Source: Spodoptera frugiperda
Taxonomy: Eukaryota > Arthropoda > Insecta > Lepidoptera > Noctuidae
Length of the DNA: 64,000 bases
Assembly (NCBI RefSeq): GCF_023101765.2
Contig: NC_064224.1
Span: forward strand, 4,036,103 to 4,100,102
Reading direction: 5' to 3'
Shown here: in pieces, positions 12,670-24,844 of the stretch
How positions within the stretch are numbered: the first letter of the stretch is position 1
How the letters are laid out: each line of letters begins with the position of its first letter
The notes under the pieces: model-generated
Database searches by the model: none
What the model saw: the letters and a program-made list of their open reading frames with translations, nothing else
Told to the model about the DNA's origin: nothing
Program-made: the position numbers and the translations under genes

Positions 12670-13405
12670 AGGGTGGTATAAATGAATCTATTTTAGTCTA
12701 CGCAGAGTACGCAGTCAATCCGTAATGAATGAGTGAGCAACGTGATCTAGTTAGGAGTTACGCGTTCTCCGAGCGAGCGTCACCTACGTAATATTTTTTA
12801 AGGCCTTTTTGTATGTAGGTTGTAAGGATGATGACGAGGTATGAAAGTTAACAATCTATTCAGTCCGTCTGTTAGGTAATGAAAAATATTTGACACTTTT
12901 TTACCCGTATGCGCCAGAAGGAGGGTTATTTTTTTATTTTGTCATTTAAGAAGACAATACTAAGAATGAATTAAAGTACAGGAATAGGTGCAAATGCCTA
13001 CGTCATTGCTACGTATAAAACATACCTAGAAGTGATATCACGCAATATTTCAAATCAATATGTGTTCGAAAATATTGGTTTCTATAAGAAAATAAAAAAT
13101 ACGCGTCGAATGTTTTTAAATTATATAATCTATAAGACGGACATTGCAATAAAAATTAGGCATCTACCGTATATAGTATAATGTTTGTCCTCTGCAAAAA
13201 CAGAAATTCGGTTTGCATTAAACATTTAGCATTTTAGCAGCAGCGTCCGTGACAGACAGACGACGGCGGCTAAGCCGTCCTCGTAAATTGTGTTAATTGC
13301 CCTTGACTTCATTTATTTTGTACATTTTTGGCGAATTTTAAAAACGTTCCTGCATTTCTGTGTTATTTCGACTTGTTGCCTTGTTGCTTTTTACTCTTTG
13401 AATGG
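12670..13405 (+). promoter_or_regulatory. Possible promoter and non-coding first exon
   Basis: GGTATAAATGAA at 12673-12684 resembles a TATA box, with an initiator-like CAGTCAATCC about 30 bases on. At 13229-13404 a GC-richer stretch (CAGCGTCCGTGACAG, GACGGCGGCTAAGCC) ends in a strong donor-like AATGG|GTAAGT. A repeat copy lies between, so these may be unrelated. Confidence 0.15.
12825..13095 (+). repeat. Repeat family H copy
   Basis: GGATGATGACGAGGTATGAA, CAGTCCGTCTGTTAGGTAAT and later TCACGCAATATTTCAAATCA align with the 61385 copy. Confidence 0.6.
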
Positions 13406-13604
13406 GTAAGTAAATGTGTGTTTAAGTGTCATTGAAAAAAGAGGTGCTTGTCGTTTAAAGTCTAGTTCAATACAAGATTTCAGGTGCTACTGCGAAAAGG
13501 GAATATTGTGGTTAATTTATAGAATAGGTTCAGTAAAGACCTATTTTCCACGTTCCATCTGGATTAGGTACAATTAAAATTCTCAACGAAACAGCATCGT
13601 TAGA

Positions 13605-13752
13605 GCTGCGGACTACCTAGCGGGTTTACCGGGGCTTCGGCTCGAAAGGCAGGAGTAGGAACGGGGTGGTTTTCAGTCAGTAAGAGTCTGATACTCCCTC
13701 TCGCCTCGCCCTGGCGAGAGAAGTCATTGGATGATTTTTCCCCCTTAAAAAA
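13605..13752 (+). mobile_element. Family D retroposon
   Basis: GAGCTGCGGACTACCTAGCG through CTCTCGCCTCGCCCTGGCGA to TTTTTCCCCCTTAAAAAA. Confidence 0.8.
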
Positions 13753-14224
13753 GTGACATCGTCTCATTCGACTTGTTGTGGACAGTTACTTAAAGTGTTA
13801 TACTTGATTCTCAGTTTAACATTAAGTTTTGACTCATGATTCAATACTCACTGTTTATAATTGGGTCTTACAAAACTTGTACTTCTGCTCGATTCGTCTT
13901 CGATCATTAATATAGTTGATCGAAGTAATTAGCTGATAAAAGGGCATTCTGCCCGTGAACCTACAGATTCGACGTAAAGAGATTTAAACTTTTTTCGTCT
14001 ATACATAAAGTTCTAACTCCTAAATCCTTTTACTAAAGTCGCATTAGCGATTAATTAGATGAACAGTTTCTAAAGCAACGAGCCTACGGCGAATTTTAAT
14101 TAAAATTAACGTCAACATAATCACATCTTTGCCCTATAGGGGTCAGGTGAAAGGCTATTACTACATACTATTGTTATTATTAACTAAAAATAATGGTTTA
14201 TTCACGTGAATGTACCTAAGAAAA

Positions 14225-14267
14225 GCTCTACTAGTTTCGAGTCACAGAGGGACTCTACCTCATGTAC
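14225..14267 (-). repeat. Dispersed repeat with hammerhead-like fold, copy 1 (decayed core)
   Basis: Minus strand has stem GAGTC/GACTC followed by GAAACTAGTAGAGC as in the other copies, but the conserved GATGA box reads GAGGT. Flank AACTAAAAATAATGGTTTA at 14184 is shared with copy 3. Confidence 0.5.
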
Positions 14268-14937
14268 AGCGTGGTGAACATGGTTTGACACCCTACTGAT
14301 AGGTACATAGGACTCAGTATATTTACGTAACTAAACCGAAATTTTCTTACTTCCACAAAAATGTAAAACCTTTTTTTCATAGTGCTAATAAAATTAGTAT
14401 AAGAGTTTGTTTAAGAGTTTGTTCAATAGAAAACTTAACCTACAGTGATACACTAAGCATAGTTCCAGATTTGGAAAATCGTGATACGGCAGAGAGAAAT
14501 CCGAAACGACACTACTTCAGTTAATCCTAAACAAATATAGCGATTGTAGTTCCCTTAGGTCTACTCAACCTTCAATACACTCCTAAAATCAACGTTTTAT
14601 AATTAAACCTACGACAGAAACCTCTAGAAACGCTAACAAAGTAACGTATATTCATACGAGAGGATATTTTTCTGACATTTTGTTCCCGTCACGGAACATT
14701 TTATGTGAAATTTGTGGCCACTTAACGACATACCGACCCGGGAAATGATATACGATGTGTGGACTTTAATGATTATTTCTTTTATTGTTTTATATGTATG
14801 TATATTTTGGGCTATTTGTATAATGTAGCTCTTGCTGTTGCTCTCGATTTTGACCGCGTAGAAGAATAGTTTAAGACAGAATTTGGTTTTGTTTTTCTTT
14901 TCTAAAAAAGTAAGAAACGTAGCCTAAGTTACTAGCC

Positions 14938-15076
14938 AAAGCTGTGGACTGCCTAGCGGGTTACCGGGGCTCCAGCTCGAAACGTCAGATAAGGAACGAG
15001 GTGTTTTTTAGTCAGTAACAGCCTAACACTACCTTTTGTCTAGGTGGTTAAGTCAGAGGATGTTTTACCCCCTCGA
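14938..15076 (+). mobile_element. Family D retroposon, diverged
   Basis: AGCTGTGGACTGCCTAGCGG and TTACCGGGGCTCCAGCTCGA through TTTTACCCCCTCG. Older than the others by number of changes. Confidence 0.7.
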
Positions 15077-15674
15077 AATAAAGCCTAAGTTACTCCTTAG
15101 CTGTCTGTCTGTTTGTTACGGCTAATCTCTGAAATGGCTGGACCGATTTTGACGGGAATGTTACTAGTACGTAGGTACTGTTATTTTAGAAAAAGTGTAA
15201 AGTCTTTATTTAAATGTGCCTTTAATACATACAGCACAAATTACAGATACAACCAAAAGGCAGAAACATTACGCTATAAATAAAACAAATATTTACAATA
15301 TTTTACATTTTAATGAACATCAGACGAATTACCTCATTTATTAAAGGTAAATAATTACAATCCCAGCTCTGAATTTGACATCACTTACGGAATAACGATG
15401 GGGTTATACTTTATGCAACGTTTATATGTCATTTTCACGTTTTCACGTTGAATTAATTATGCTTCGTTTAATTGCAGACCTTTTTATGCGACTGTTAATT
15501 TGATACGATAATTTTTGGTGAAATTCTTTTAGGTGCCAAGCTGTTTTAAGGTTATTTTTATTAGTTTCACTTACTTCTGCCAGGGGCGTACGTCTCTTAG
15601 GCTAAAAAATCTGTGTGTGATTCCAGACCATAATCTACCTCTACCTCTGTAACCTACATTAATATAGTAAAATA

Positions 15675-15965
15675 GTGGCACGGAGTAACGGTTTTCAGAG
15701 TGGGAGAGCTATGCTTTGACACGAATGGGTCGGCTCGATCGGAGTGATACCACGGCCTCACCGAAAACCGATGTGAAACAACGTTTGCGTTGTGTGAGTG
15801 AATTTAATCGGAGATTGGGAAGGGGGTCCCTTCCCAATCTCCGATTAAATTCCTAATCCCCAAAAGCCCGCCTCTGGTGCTTCAAGTGACGATGGGCGGC
15901 GGCGATTGCTTACTATCAGGTGATACGACGTTTGCTCGTTTAAGCGACGTGTTCCATAAAAAAAG
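15675..15965 (-). repeat. Family C copy, inverted, with internal perfect palindrome
   Basis: Complement of the 8250 copy, with blocks GGGAGAGCTATGCTTTGACA, ATACCACGGCCTCACCGAAA and GGCGGCGATTGCTTACTATC. A perfect 25-bp inverted repeat (15800-15824 and 15828-15852, 3-base loop) interrupts the usual central sequence. Confidence 0.8.
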
Positions 15966-16232
15966 GAACATCTACGCAAATGTAAAATAAAATATACATA
16001 CTTACATACCTAGCTAATTAAACGCGGAAATTCTTAATATTGTACTTCTTATAAAGGGCTTAACACTTACTAACTACAAAGTACACTACCTCTAAAATAT
16101 CATCCAAAACGTATTTCCATTCCAATACTTCCCTACCACTTATTGAAACAGCATACCTACATACCTCTAGTGAACGATAGACTCCGTACCTCGTAAATCC
16201 AAGCTGTCATAAAGATTCCTCACATAGGTACC

Positions 16233-16352
16233 CGCTTTCACATCAAACTACACAAAACCAGTCTATCATGACCCCGCTTTGTATAATCTTTCCACGTATT
16301 CAACGGTCAGATTATACTGGTTTAGCATAGCTTGATGTGAAACCGTGGTTAC
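16233..16352. mobile_element. MITE family F, copy 3 (best ends)
   Basis: Ends TTTCACATCAAACTACACAA and ATAGCTTGATGTGAAACCG form an inverted repeat of about 20 bases around the shared core. Confidence 0.7.
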
Positions 16353-17671
16353 AGTTCCAATTTTATCGAGAGCCCAATTTACCGTTGGATGTCATAAAAT
16401 ATTTGGATTAGAGATAGTGCCTTATCGATATCGACATTTTTATGCAGAGATGGTTTGATTGGTTACACTTTTTGAGTACTTTACCTATGTAGAAAGATAC
16501 ATCTTTCCTTCTTTGGAAGATGGCAGTTTGTCGTATTTTGAGTTTCAGTTGTAGGGCGATGTTTAGCGTAATGTGAAGTAATTTGTAACTAATGGCTGTC
16601 CATTTGGTCTGTGAAGCTTTGTAAATATAATTCTGGTAGAGAGTAGTCAATGTTCTTGATACTAAAAAAATGTAACCATTGAAAACTTAAAGGCTTAATA
16701 TTTGGACTCGGTACTTAATATTCACACTAATACTTATTTATTTATTTACTATTTAAGGCCTTAAAACTAAGTCAACTCAAAACTTAAGTCTGTACGTCAA
16801 GAGGAGAACTATTGTTCTCTTACCTGACCTTTAAAGACAGAGATTGATTTAGCATCCCGAATGTCTTATCTTGTTTGTGATTACTCTATCAACGAAACAG
16901 TCAAATAAGCTTCAATTCTTATTCTATTAACATAAGGTATAATTTTATTTACTACCCCACTCACAGCTAATATATCTCCCACTTCTCAAAGTACAACAGC
17001 ACCACTTGCTTCGGTGAACATCTTAAAATTTTTCACCGCCTCAACAAACAATGAAATGCCATAAATCTAAAGGGCCAGAGGTGTGTCAAACTTCATACAA
17101 GTTTGATTAATCTTGAACCTTAGCTGCGCGGTTTCATTCGCAAAGGATCTGTTCACACTTGCAAACAAAATTAATGATGCTTTTTTGTGCTATTTTTCTT
17201 TGCGTCTTTCCACTTACTTTTTTGACATTAAGTATTTGTACTTGGATATCATTATTTAAAAGGATAACGAACTCAGGTTATGATGTGATTGATGATGATA
17301 AATGAAATTAACTGATGATCAATCAGTCAAGTGAGTCTGGAATAATAATTATATTATTTTTGGCAGTAACCGAAAATATGTATTGGAATTCTAAATTAAT
17401 GAAGTCTAAACTATTTTTTATGAAAATAAATGATGTATTGGTGTAATAAAATTGCCTTAGCTTTTTTTAAAGCATTTATCCTCCATAGTATTGCCGTTCG
17501 GGACCCTGTGGAATTCTTTTTATTCATAGATTATTTACAAGATGTACAGATCAGACCTAGAACTCAGGTTAAAGGTAGCAACGTCGTATGTAAAAAATGC
17601 TCCCTAATATTCAAATTATTAATTAAATAAAATTAATAATTGGACCTCTGATAACCTTATTTACAAAACGA

Positions 17672-17765
17672 ACCAAGCGTGGTTTCACGTCGGTTTTCAG
17701 TGAAGTCGTGGTATCACTCCGGTTGAGCCGGCCCATTCGTGCAGAAAAATAGCTCTCCCACACTT
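17672..17765 (+). repeat. Family C 3' fragment
   Basis: AGCGTGGTTTCACGTCGGTT and GTGGTATCACTCCGGTTGAG then CTCTCCCACAC, matching the last 90 bases of the family. Confidence 0.7.
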
Positions 17766-18142
17766 AATATTTTTGCATTTATAATAGTAATAAAATTGAT
17801 TGTTGACATTATCGCCAAACCAATTACTTTTAAAAACAAATAAGTGCAACATCTGTTGAAAAATTGTAAATAAATATAAAATTTTATTGTTATTGTATGT
17901 GAGAAATTGTTTAGCGGTTGATTAATAAATAAATTTATTTGATGTGCAGCAATAAATATTTTGGTTAGTTGCAAATAAATGTTATAATTTGAATGTTTTG
18001 TTGTGTTGCATCTGCACTTTGTGTGGTTTTGAGGTCGATCTGATGATTAAAATGGCATATTGCTATTTTTAACTAGTTTTTTTTATTCTCAGCGTGTTTT
18101 TTTTATATATTTTAAATTGTTTGTTGAAAACAAAACAGTTTC

Positions 18143-18250
18143 AAATGTGGGAGAACCATGCTTGGCATGAATGGGTCGGCTCAACCGGAGCGAAACCGCG
18201 GCCTAACAGGAAACCAACGTAAAACAACGCTTACGTTACGATACCTACCT
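18143..18250 (-). repeat. Family C 3' fragment, inverted
   Basis: GTGGGAGAACCATGCTTGGC and GGCTCAACCGGAGCGAAACC are the complement of the family's 3' end. Confidence 0.7.
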
Positions 18251-19575
18251 AGTGTAAATTTTTACCATACTATTAGGCGATACTTTTACCGGTTTATCTC
18301 ATGAAAAATAAATAACACCAGCCTTAACGTCATCTATCCAATTTTAAAAACATATTTCAACCCATTTTATTCAGTCCCTTGTTAATTCCATGCACAGAAC
18401 ACAACGCCTGACCTTTTTTTAATTATTTTTAATCTAATCAACTGGCCCTCGGTGTATAAACACCTTAATTTTATTTGTCTCAAAACTTATGTTGGTTAAA
18501 TTGTGCGAGCCAAGTTTTCATGACGCATAACAATGTAGGGGACTCAGGGCATACGAGTTTTAATAGAATCCTTAATACTTAGATGAAATGAAATAGTTCT
18601 TGGACCCCTGACTTGACGGCCGTCTAAATTATTTAACGCACTATCTTCGCAAGTTTGAATGAATGGTATAAATAGAATGATGTAATTTAAACTTAGTGAA
18701 GTATTTTTGAAATGGCTAATTAAAGAATCAATAAATCAGCTACATTAATTAATCTTTAGTCTTTTGAACACCCTACCTCACGACTCTGATGAGGATTATT
18801 TTTTCGACGCCTTAAGTTAGTTTTTATTTCTTTTTAGGTATTTTTAAGTTGTAAATATGTTAGTCATAGTTATTGTTATTTAGTTTATATACCCATATAT
18901 TTAAGTTAAAAATATATTCATAGACAATAAATTATGTAAAAATTAGTAATAGTATTCTTTACAATTATGTTAATATTCTTTAATATTTAGAATTTTCTTT
19001 AGAATACAACTAATCTTTACATAAATTGTAATAGTATAATCTTTATAACTTAAATCGGATGAGAACTTTAATCATAAAAGCTTTAAAGTCAATAAATTGT
19101 TATTAGAACATTAATGAGGATAATAATAGAACCCAAAATAAGTTTTAAACTAAATAATCAAAATTAAATTTAATTGTTTTGAACTTAATTATAATTTGTT
19201 AAAAACCAATTAATCTCTCTATTGATTGACATATTAATTAAGCCTCAACACCTGGATTCAATTTCAGGAAATTACAAACTGAAATACATAAATCATTTCA
19301 AAACCAGAACTTAACAGGAAAACTTGAAATTAGGACTGAACAAAATTCTGAAACTGCTCATTAGGAACAAAAGTTTCAGTTTTAATATAATTTCACCCAC
19401 ACGTAGCATTGAAAGTTAGTTCAGAACACGGATTATTGAATAAAGAGAAGGAAAATGCAAATGATGCAAATTGAGTATATTTCTGTTCGAGGGTTCAATA
19501 ATAATAATTACGTATTTAAAGTTATCAGTAATGAACTTTATAAGGGAGTACCGGTTTTTTTTTTGTTTTTCTAAA

Positions 19576-19625
19576 AAACAACGGTGCCCCATACTAGGAT
19601 TTTCTCCTGTGTCTTGAGTGACTAA
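19576..19625 (-). repeat. SINE family B tail fragment, inverted
   Basis: CGGTGCCCCATACTAGGATT TTCTCCTGTG is the complement of the family's last 40 bases; it abuts a family C fragment. Confidence 0.5.
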
Positions 19626-19629
19626 CATA

Positions 19630-19815
19630 GTGCAGTCAATTAACCCCCTTCCCAATCTCCCCAATTCTCGATTCCTCAATAACCCTTAAATTCCTAACCC
19701 TCAAAAGGCCAGCAACGCACTTGTAACGCTTCTGGTATTTCAGGTGACCAGGGGCCGCACAATTGCTTACCGTTCGGTAATCCATCAGCTCGTTTACCGG
19801 CTTATACCCCTAAAA
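19630..19815 (-). repeat. Family C 5' part, inverted
   Basis: CCCTTCCCAATCTCCCCAAT, CTAACCCTCAAAAGGCCAGC and TTGCTTACCGTTCGGTAATC then CTCGTTTACCGGC, complementary to the 5' two thirds. Confidence 0.7.
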
Positions 19816-20139
19816 AAAACATTTATAGGTTCACTAACAGTTGAGCACTTACATGTGTAATAAAACATCGAATGAAATAATAGAATACTTCAAGACTTCA
19901 TTATCACTAACTATCTTGTAACAAAATTCTAAATCACCTCCCTATTCTCTCTACGAGCCACTATCAGTAAAATGACATACTTGATTAGAGCTATTGTCCA
20001 TACTCTGGGGCTTTTGTTAGCTCATAACGGCTATCATAGATTCTCTAACGACAAACGGGTCCGCCGGTTTATCTGCTCACGGGCTATGAAATTATACATC
20101 GGTCGTTTTGGTGCTAGTATTTTACTTGTCGTGTAATGT

Positions 20140-20345
20140 AATGTCGTGGTGGCTCGGAGGTTTAAGGGGTCCGGTCCTCACGTATGGGGATGCGGTTTCG
20201 AAACCTACCAACGGTAAGTGTTAATGTGATGTTTTCCGAGTTATTTATACTTTCTAAAATTAAGACACCACTGACAAACGGTAAAGGAAATCATCATGAC
20301 GAAACCGGGGCTTATAATTATAAGTTTGAAATCGCTATTCCGCAT
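20140..20345 (+). repeat. tRNA-derived SINE-like repeat, diverged
   Basis: GTCGTGGTGGCTCGGAGGTT and a B-box-like GGTTTCGAAACC give a tRNA-like head, followed by AAGTGTTAATGTGATGTTTT. It differs from families A and B; only one copy is in the window. Confidence 0.5.
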
Positions 20346-20377
20346 TGAGCAAGCGTAGAACATTCATGTTCATTTTG

Positions 20378-20482
20378 TTGTTGTTTTTTTAATATTGTAA
20401 CATTTGCTTTGACGTTCAAAAGTGCCTTCTCGGTCTATTTGGAATAAATAATGTTGACTTTTGACTTTTGACACTCCATTTA
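20378..20482 (+). mobile_element. Retrotransposon 3' tail with TTTTGAC repeats
   Basis: GCTTTGACGTTCAAAAGTGC, TTTGGAATAAATAATGTTGA and then TTTTGAC repeats, a frequent lepidopteran LINE tail. A similar short tail (TTTAGATTTAGACTTTGACT) closes the window at 63981-64000. Confidence 0.45.
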
Positions 20483-21639
20483 TCCATCAATCTGTGTTCA
20501 AAAATGAAACAATGCTTAAGGCTTCTGCCGCATCGTGATCGTCCGTGTTTCAGCAACAATTGTGCTTATTATCACACTGACACATTTCTTTCATAGTTAT
20601 TAAATATAACTAGGGTCGAAAAATATCCTCTGATTTTGTAAAAGGCGATGTAACTTGTGAAGATGTTAAAATATTGTTGTACCAGATTCTTTTTCAAGAT
20701 TTCACTAAGACTTGTACAAAGGCTGTACTATGTACTCTATTAAATTAGTCTACCTTCGTTCCTTGAGCAGTTTGAGAATTAGTACCTTTGTACCATGTGC
20801 ATTTAAATTAGTTCGGCAGTTCATGTAATTAAGAATAAGTTAAAGCGTGGAAACTAAATAACTAATTCCGCTTCCACATTTAAAAGGTTAGTACCTCATT
20901 AAAATTATTGTATATTATGTAATCTTCTTTTTTTATTATCAATATTTCACTTTAACTGTATAATGTATTGGCTTAAGCTGTAAAACTATGCATGTCCTTT
21001 CTACTAAATAAATAAATTAAATGGCAAAGAAGACACAATCATTAAAAAAAATAAACAAAACATAGTACTTTAAATTACACAACACATTTCAAACAAACAA
21101 ACAAACATCCATTATTTAATTCCATCAATAACATAACTCAAGAAAAACGCCGGTACTCGGCCAAAAACAACACATTAATAATTTTACCTTCGAACAAAAA
21201 CATTGAGGCTTGAAAAGGGCACTCCAGTACAAAATAAGGGCAAGGAAAACTTCTGGGAAAAGTAAAAGAAAGTGGAAATATGAATGGTTCATAGCACTTA
21301 TGTGAAGTACTTTGGACTGGAGAGGCCAACAGAACTTGTATAACTTATTGTGATGTTATCTGGGAATAACGTACGAAAACATCTTTATTACTCCTGTATT
21401 GGGAGTTTGGTATAGATGGGAAAAACACTAGTGTACGGAATTGAGTCTAATTAGGAAGAAAATAATAATTGGGACCATGAAAATATTCTACTACTTCTGA
21501 TAGTATTAGAGTTGAAACATCTACGTTTTTAAACTTATACATATATTTTTTAATTGTACAACTTAACCTTAGATCGACGATAAAAGTGACCTAAAGATAT
21601 GAAAATGATTTAATTCAAATATAACACACAGTAAAAAAA

Positions 21640-21745
21640 CTGATGACTGTTGAAGAAGCGAAAGAGGTATCTAAGATTCGTAGCAGTTGGCGATCCATTG
21701 TCTCTGCCTACCCCGAATGGTAGACAGGCGTGAGTTATATATATG
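21640..21745 (+). mobile_element. RTE-like LINE 3' end fragment
   Basis: Encodes LMTVEEAKEVSKIRSSWRSI and then a frame-disturbed AYP..GRQA end, followed by a stop and a TA-rich tail. Same family as the pieces at 49850 and 62496. Strong 5' truncation. Confidence 0.7.
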
Positions 21746-22189
21746 TAAAAAACCAGAAAAGGTAAATTAAGACATATACGAGTTTATATGCAGCCTAAGA
21801 AAAAACATAACATAAATTTCTATTTTCAGCAAATGTCACAGAGATGTTCGTATCCCACTACATTAGACGAGGAAAAAAATATCTGACACATATTTTTGTA
21901 TATCCATAAACCTTATCCTGACATACCTTTAGCTACAAAACAAACCATTTACATCTTGTCTGTTGGTATGTAACACATAATAGAAATCACATAGCGTCTC
22001 GCGTCGATCAGCGTTCAGAAATAAAAGCAATTATTATCATTGAACAGCCTATACTAAAAGCCATAACGGAACGGAAAACATTACGTCTGGTTCATTCACA
22101 AACCTGACTCAAGGTCCCTTATACATATATCAGAACTTAATAACATAGAGCCAACTTCAGATAATGTTTGTTGATAATTTATATGTCTG

Positions 22190-22300
22190 CGCCTAAGGTC
22201 GGCGCCGAAATGTCTGATTGTCGGGAGACGCGGCTGCCAAATCTTATGACAGCGCCGCCCTACGCCACGCTAGGAAAGTTTGACGTCACACTTGGATGGG
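22190..22300. other. Isolated GC-rich patch
   Basis: GGTCGGCGCCGAAATGTCTG and GACAGCGCCGCCCTACGCCA stand out in AT-rich surroundings. No open frame or repeat match explains it; it could be a regulatory island or exon. Confidence 0.2.
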
Positions 22301-22817
22301 AAAACAAGGTCAAGTTATGCGTTAGAGTTTTTTGAATGGAAACGCCATTATGTCTGAGTATTGGTGATAGGGGTTGGTAATAAAAGGGGTTTAGTTTATA
22401 GTTTTGTTATTAAGCTTCGAATGTAATGACTTGGACCCGAACTGCAAAGGGTTTTTAATTAAGTTGATGATGGTTAAAAACACTTTTAGCATGGGCATTT
22501 AACAAGAAACCAAAATTTTCTCCTCTGTCATCTCCGTCATTGACACCGTCATTTGCCTAGTCTCTAATATCGCAGCCTACCAATATATGTATTAAAACCT
22601 CAACCGCTACGTACCCCTTTTGATTAAAGTCATGATTTACTAAACAGTGTCCAATATCAGTGTTTTAACTTAGCTTTTATGATGAAAGATGAAAAATACA
22701 ATCTCTAGCAGAAAAATCTCACTTCAGTCTGAGACGAACCTAAACCTAAAATAATGTTAAAAACTTCAAGAAAAGCAATAAATATTAAAGTTACTTGTCA
22801 CATTTTTTTATTAATTT

Positions 22818-23042
22818 TTACGTAACTGAAGCACTAGCATCAATCACGTGTACCTTTAGTGTCGTCTTTATAAAAATACTATCTAGTTCTTTTATAAATT
22901 CAATTATAGTGATAGGTATTACCTTACAGGCTTCATAAAGAATAAAGTTACTGGATTTACCGTCCCTTAAAGTCAAAGTTATGATATTCAGGACCATACT
23001 CGCACAAAGTGCTTTGACGTCCTCGTAAGATACTTTTTTCAT
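22818..23042 (-). CDS. Small open frame, unknown, possibly a real short gene
   Basis: 75 codons from a true ATG at 23042 to TAA at 22820-22818. The start context is AAAAATGA and an AATAAA-like signal (TTAATAAAAAAATG) follows the stop within 15 bases. The protein starts MKKVSYEDVKALCASM and is mixed hydrophobic and acidic, with no signal peptide or membrane helix obvious. I recognise no family. It lies in repeat-free sequence. An open frame of this length is expected by chance in 64 kb, so this is a weak call. Confidence 0.2.
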   Translation of the reverse strand: MKKVSYEDVKALCASMVLNIITLTLRDGKSSNFILYEACKVIPITIIEFIKELDSIFIKTTLKVHVIDASASVT

Positions 23043-23144
23043 TTTTTGTTTTAGAATTGGGATGTGTGTATAAACTGTACTCTAATCTAAATTTACTAAA
23101 TATCACGGTTTACTAATGTAAACACGGTTTATTAATGGAGAAAA

Positions 23145-23187
23145 GCTCTACTAGTTTCGAGTCACAGAGGGACTCTTCATCATGAGC
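23145..23187 (-). repeat. Dispersed repeat with hammerhead-like fold, copy 2
   Basis: Minus strand: GCTC | ATGATGA | A-GAGTC loop GACTC | GAAA | CTAG | TA | GAGC. Stem I (GCTC/GAGC) and stem II (GAGTC/GACTC) pair perfectly; the short CTAG is self-complementary. The first core base is A instead of the required C. Confidence 0.5.
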
Positions 23188-23883
23188 AGCGTGCGCAAAA
23201 GGCGACGTCGCGCGTCGCGTGATTTTTAGTTAAATTAGTATGTCTCACGATAGTTATTATAAAAATATAATATGATCTATCTACTATACTAGATGAGTGC
23301 TATTAAGTTTGGATTTCTAATGAATCTCTCTCTCTCTTGAATAGATCGACAGGTCGCTTCCAACCGGGTGATATGGAACAAATCAATGGTGGCCTATTAT
23401 ATAACTAATGACTGCTTTTTGACTAGAACGATGATGATCGTCTAAGCACTGCAGTAAACTTAACACTAAAATAATTTAGGAATAAATAACTTCTCTCTCC
23501 ATTTTTGGCGAAGGCACACTACATTAGGCACACTACAAAATAATCTAACATCAATTTCATCCCAATCCCCTTCATTCAACCTTGCAGGCATGGTTCACGT
23601 TGGAACTTTGCCCGAAGGCTCAATATCTTTGTTCACTGTTTGAGCAATAAATCATGCCATAAAGTGATCTAGTGTGTGACCTTGAGATACTATATTGGCT
23701 AACTATTCTTAATAATATGTATGGTAATAGAACAGAAGTTTGAGCGGAGTAATTTAGTGGAAATGGTTTGTAGGTAATTGTTGTTCAAGAATTTGAATTG
23801 TATTTCCTAAACTCAACAAATTTTAATAAAATCTTTAAAGTGTTATCATCGAAATATCATTTTAAAATGCTTTCTTGAAATAG

Positions 23884-24165
23884 TGTGGGAGAGTCATGCT
23901 TCTGCATGAATGGGCGGACTCCACCAGAGTAATACCACGGTCTCCCATATAACCGATGTGAAACAACGCTTGCGTTGTGTGAGTGAGGTTACCGGAGGAC
24001 GAATTCCCCCTCTCTCCCCAATCCCCTAACAACCGTTAGATTCCTAAACCCCATAAGGCCAGAAACGTGCTTGTAACGCCTTTATTGTTTCTGGTATCCA
24101 TGGGCGGCAGCGAATGCTAACCACCAGGTGATCTTACTGCTCGTTTACCGGCTTGTAAGATAAAA
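23884..24165 (-). repeat. Family C copy, inverted
   Basis: GTGGGAGAGTCATGCTTCTG through CCCCATAAGGCCAGAAACGT to CTGCTCGTTTACCGGCTTG; complete but diverged. Confidence 0.8.
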
Positions 24166-24844
24166 AATAGTGCGTTGATTTTGAGACATTCTGTTCGACT
24201 GCTCAGCTAAGTAAAATTAGTGTTGAAACTAGTTTGTTACTCAGACATATTACCTTTGTAACTAACACATGTGTAAAATAAACCAGACACAAGAAAATCT
24301 AATCATAAGACGAGGTTGTTTCTTAAAACTTTTACATCACAAGGATAAGTGTGTAAATAAAATAAAATAAATTAAATATAATGCACTAGCTCCATACTAA
24401 AATAACATCAACAGAGCCTTTCTAAAAACAGGAATAATATATATGTTACAAAGCAAAAACGTGACTACATTTGTGAGGTAATGGTCGCAAATGCTACGTA
24501 CATCAGCGAAATGGATTTGTGTATGCTATGTAGTTGTATGAAGAGAGTAACCGAGTTACCTACTTCTCTGCTTTTAGAAGTGTGAATGGAATGGGTTTCT
24601 TATTTATCTTATAGCTTGGTTATTTTGACTACATATTATTATGAGGTAAAATTTAATATCGTGATGCCTTCAAATTCACGAAGGAGTAGACAAAGCTGCA
24701 CACAGTAAGAGTTTTCACGCACAGAAACGGCAAGGAAGAATACGGTGATTTTTATTTTGAAAAGTATGCAAGCGTGCTGGCAGCTCGTGGAGTGCGTGCT
24801 TACAGCCTTTTTGTATTGACAAAATGACGGAGATCTCGATGAAA

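Larger units (their letters stand above)
15966..19575. other. AT-rich intergenic with MITE F and family C fragments
   Basis: 18700-19400 is very AT-rich with long TTTAA-type runs and no open frame; nothing else recognised. Confidence 0.5.
20483..23144. other. Intergenic with a LINE tail, GC-rich patch and one small frame
   Basis: See 21640, 22190 and 22818. The rest is unassigned AT-rich DNA. Confidence 0.5.
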
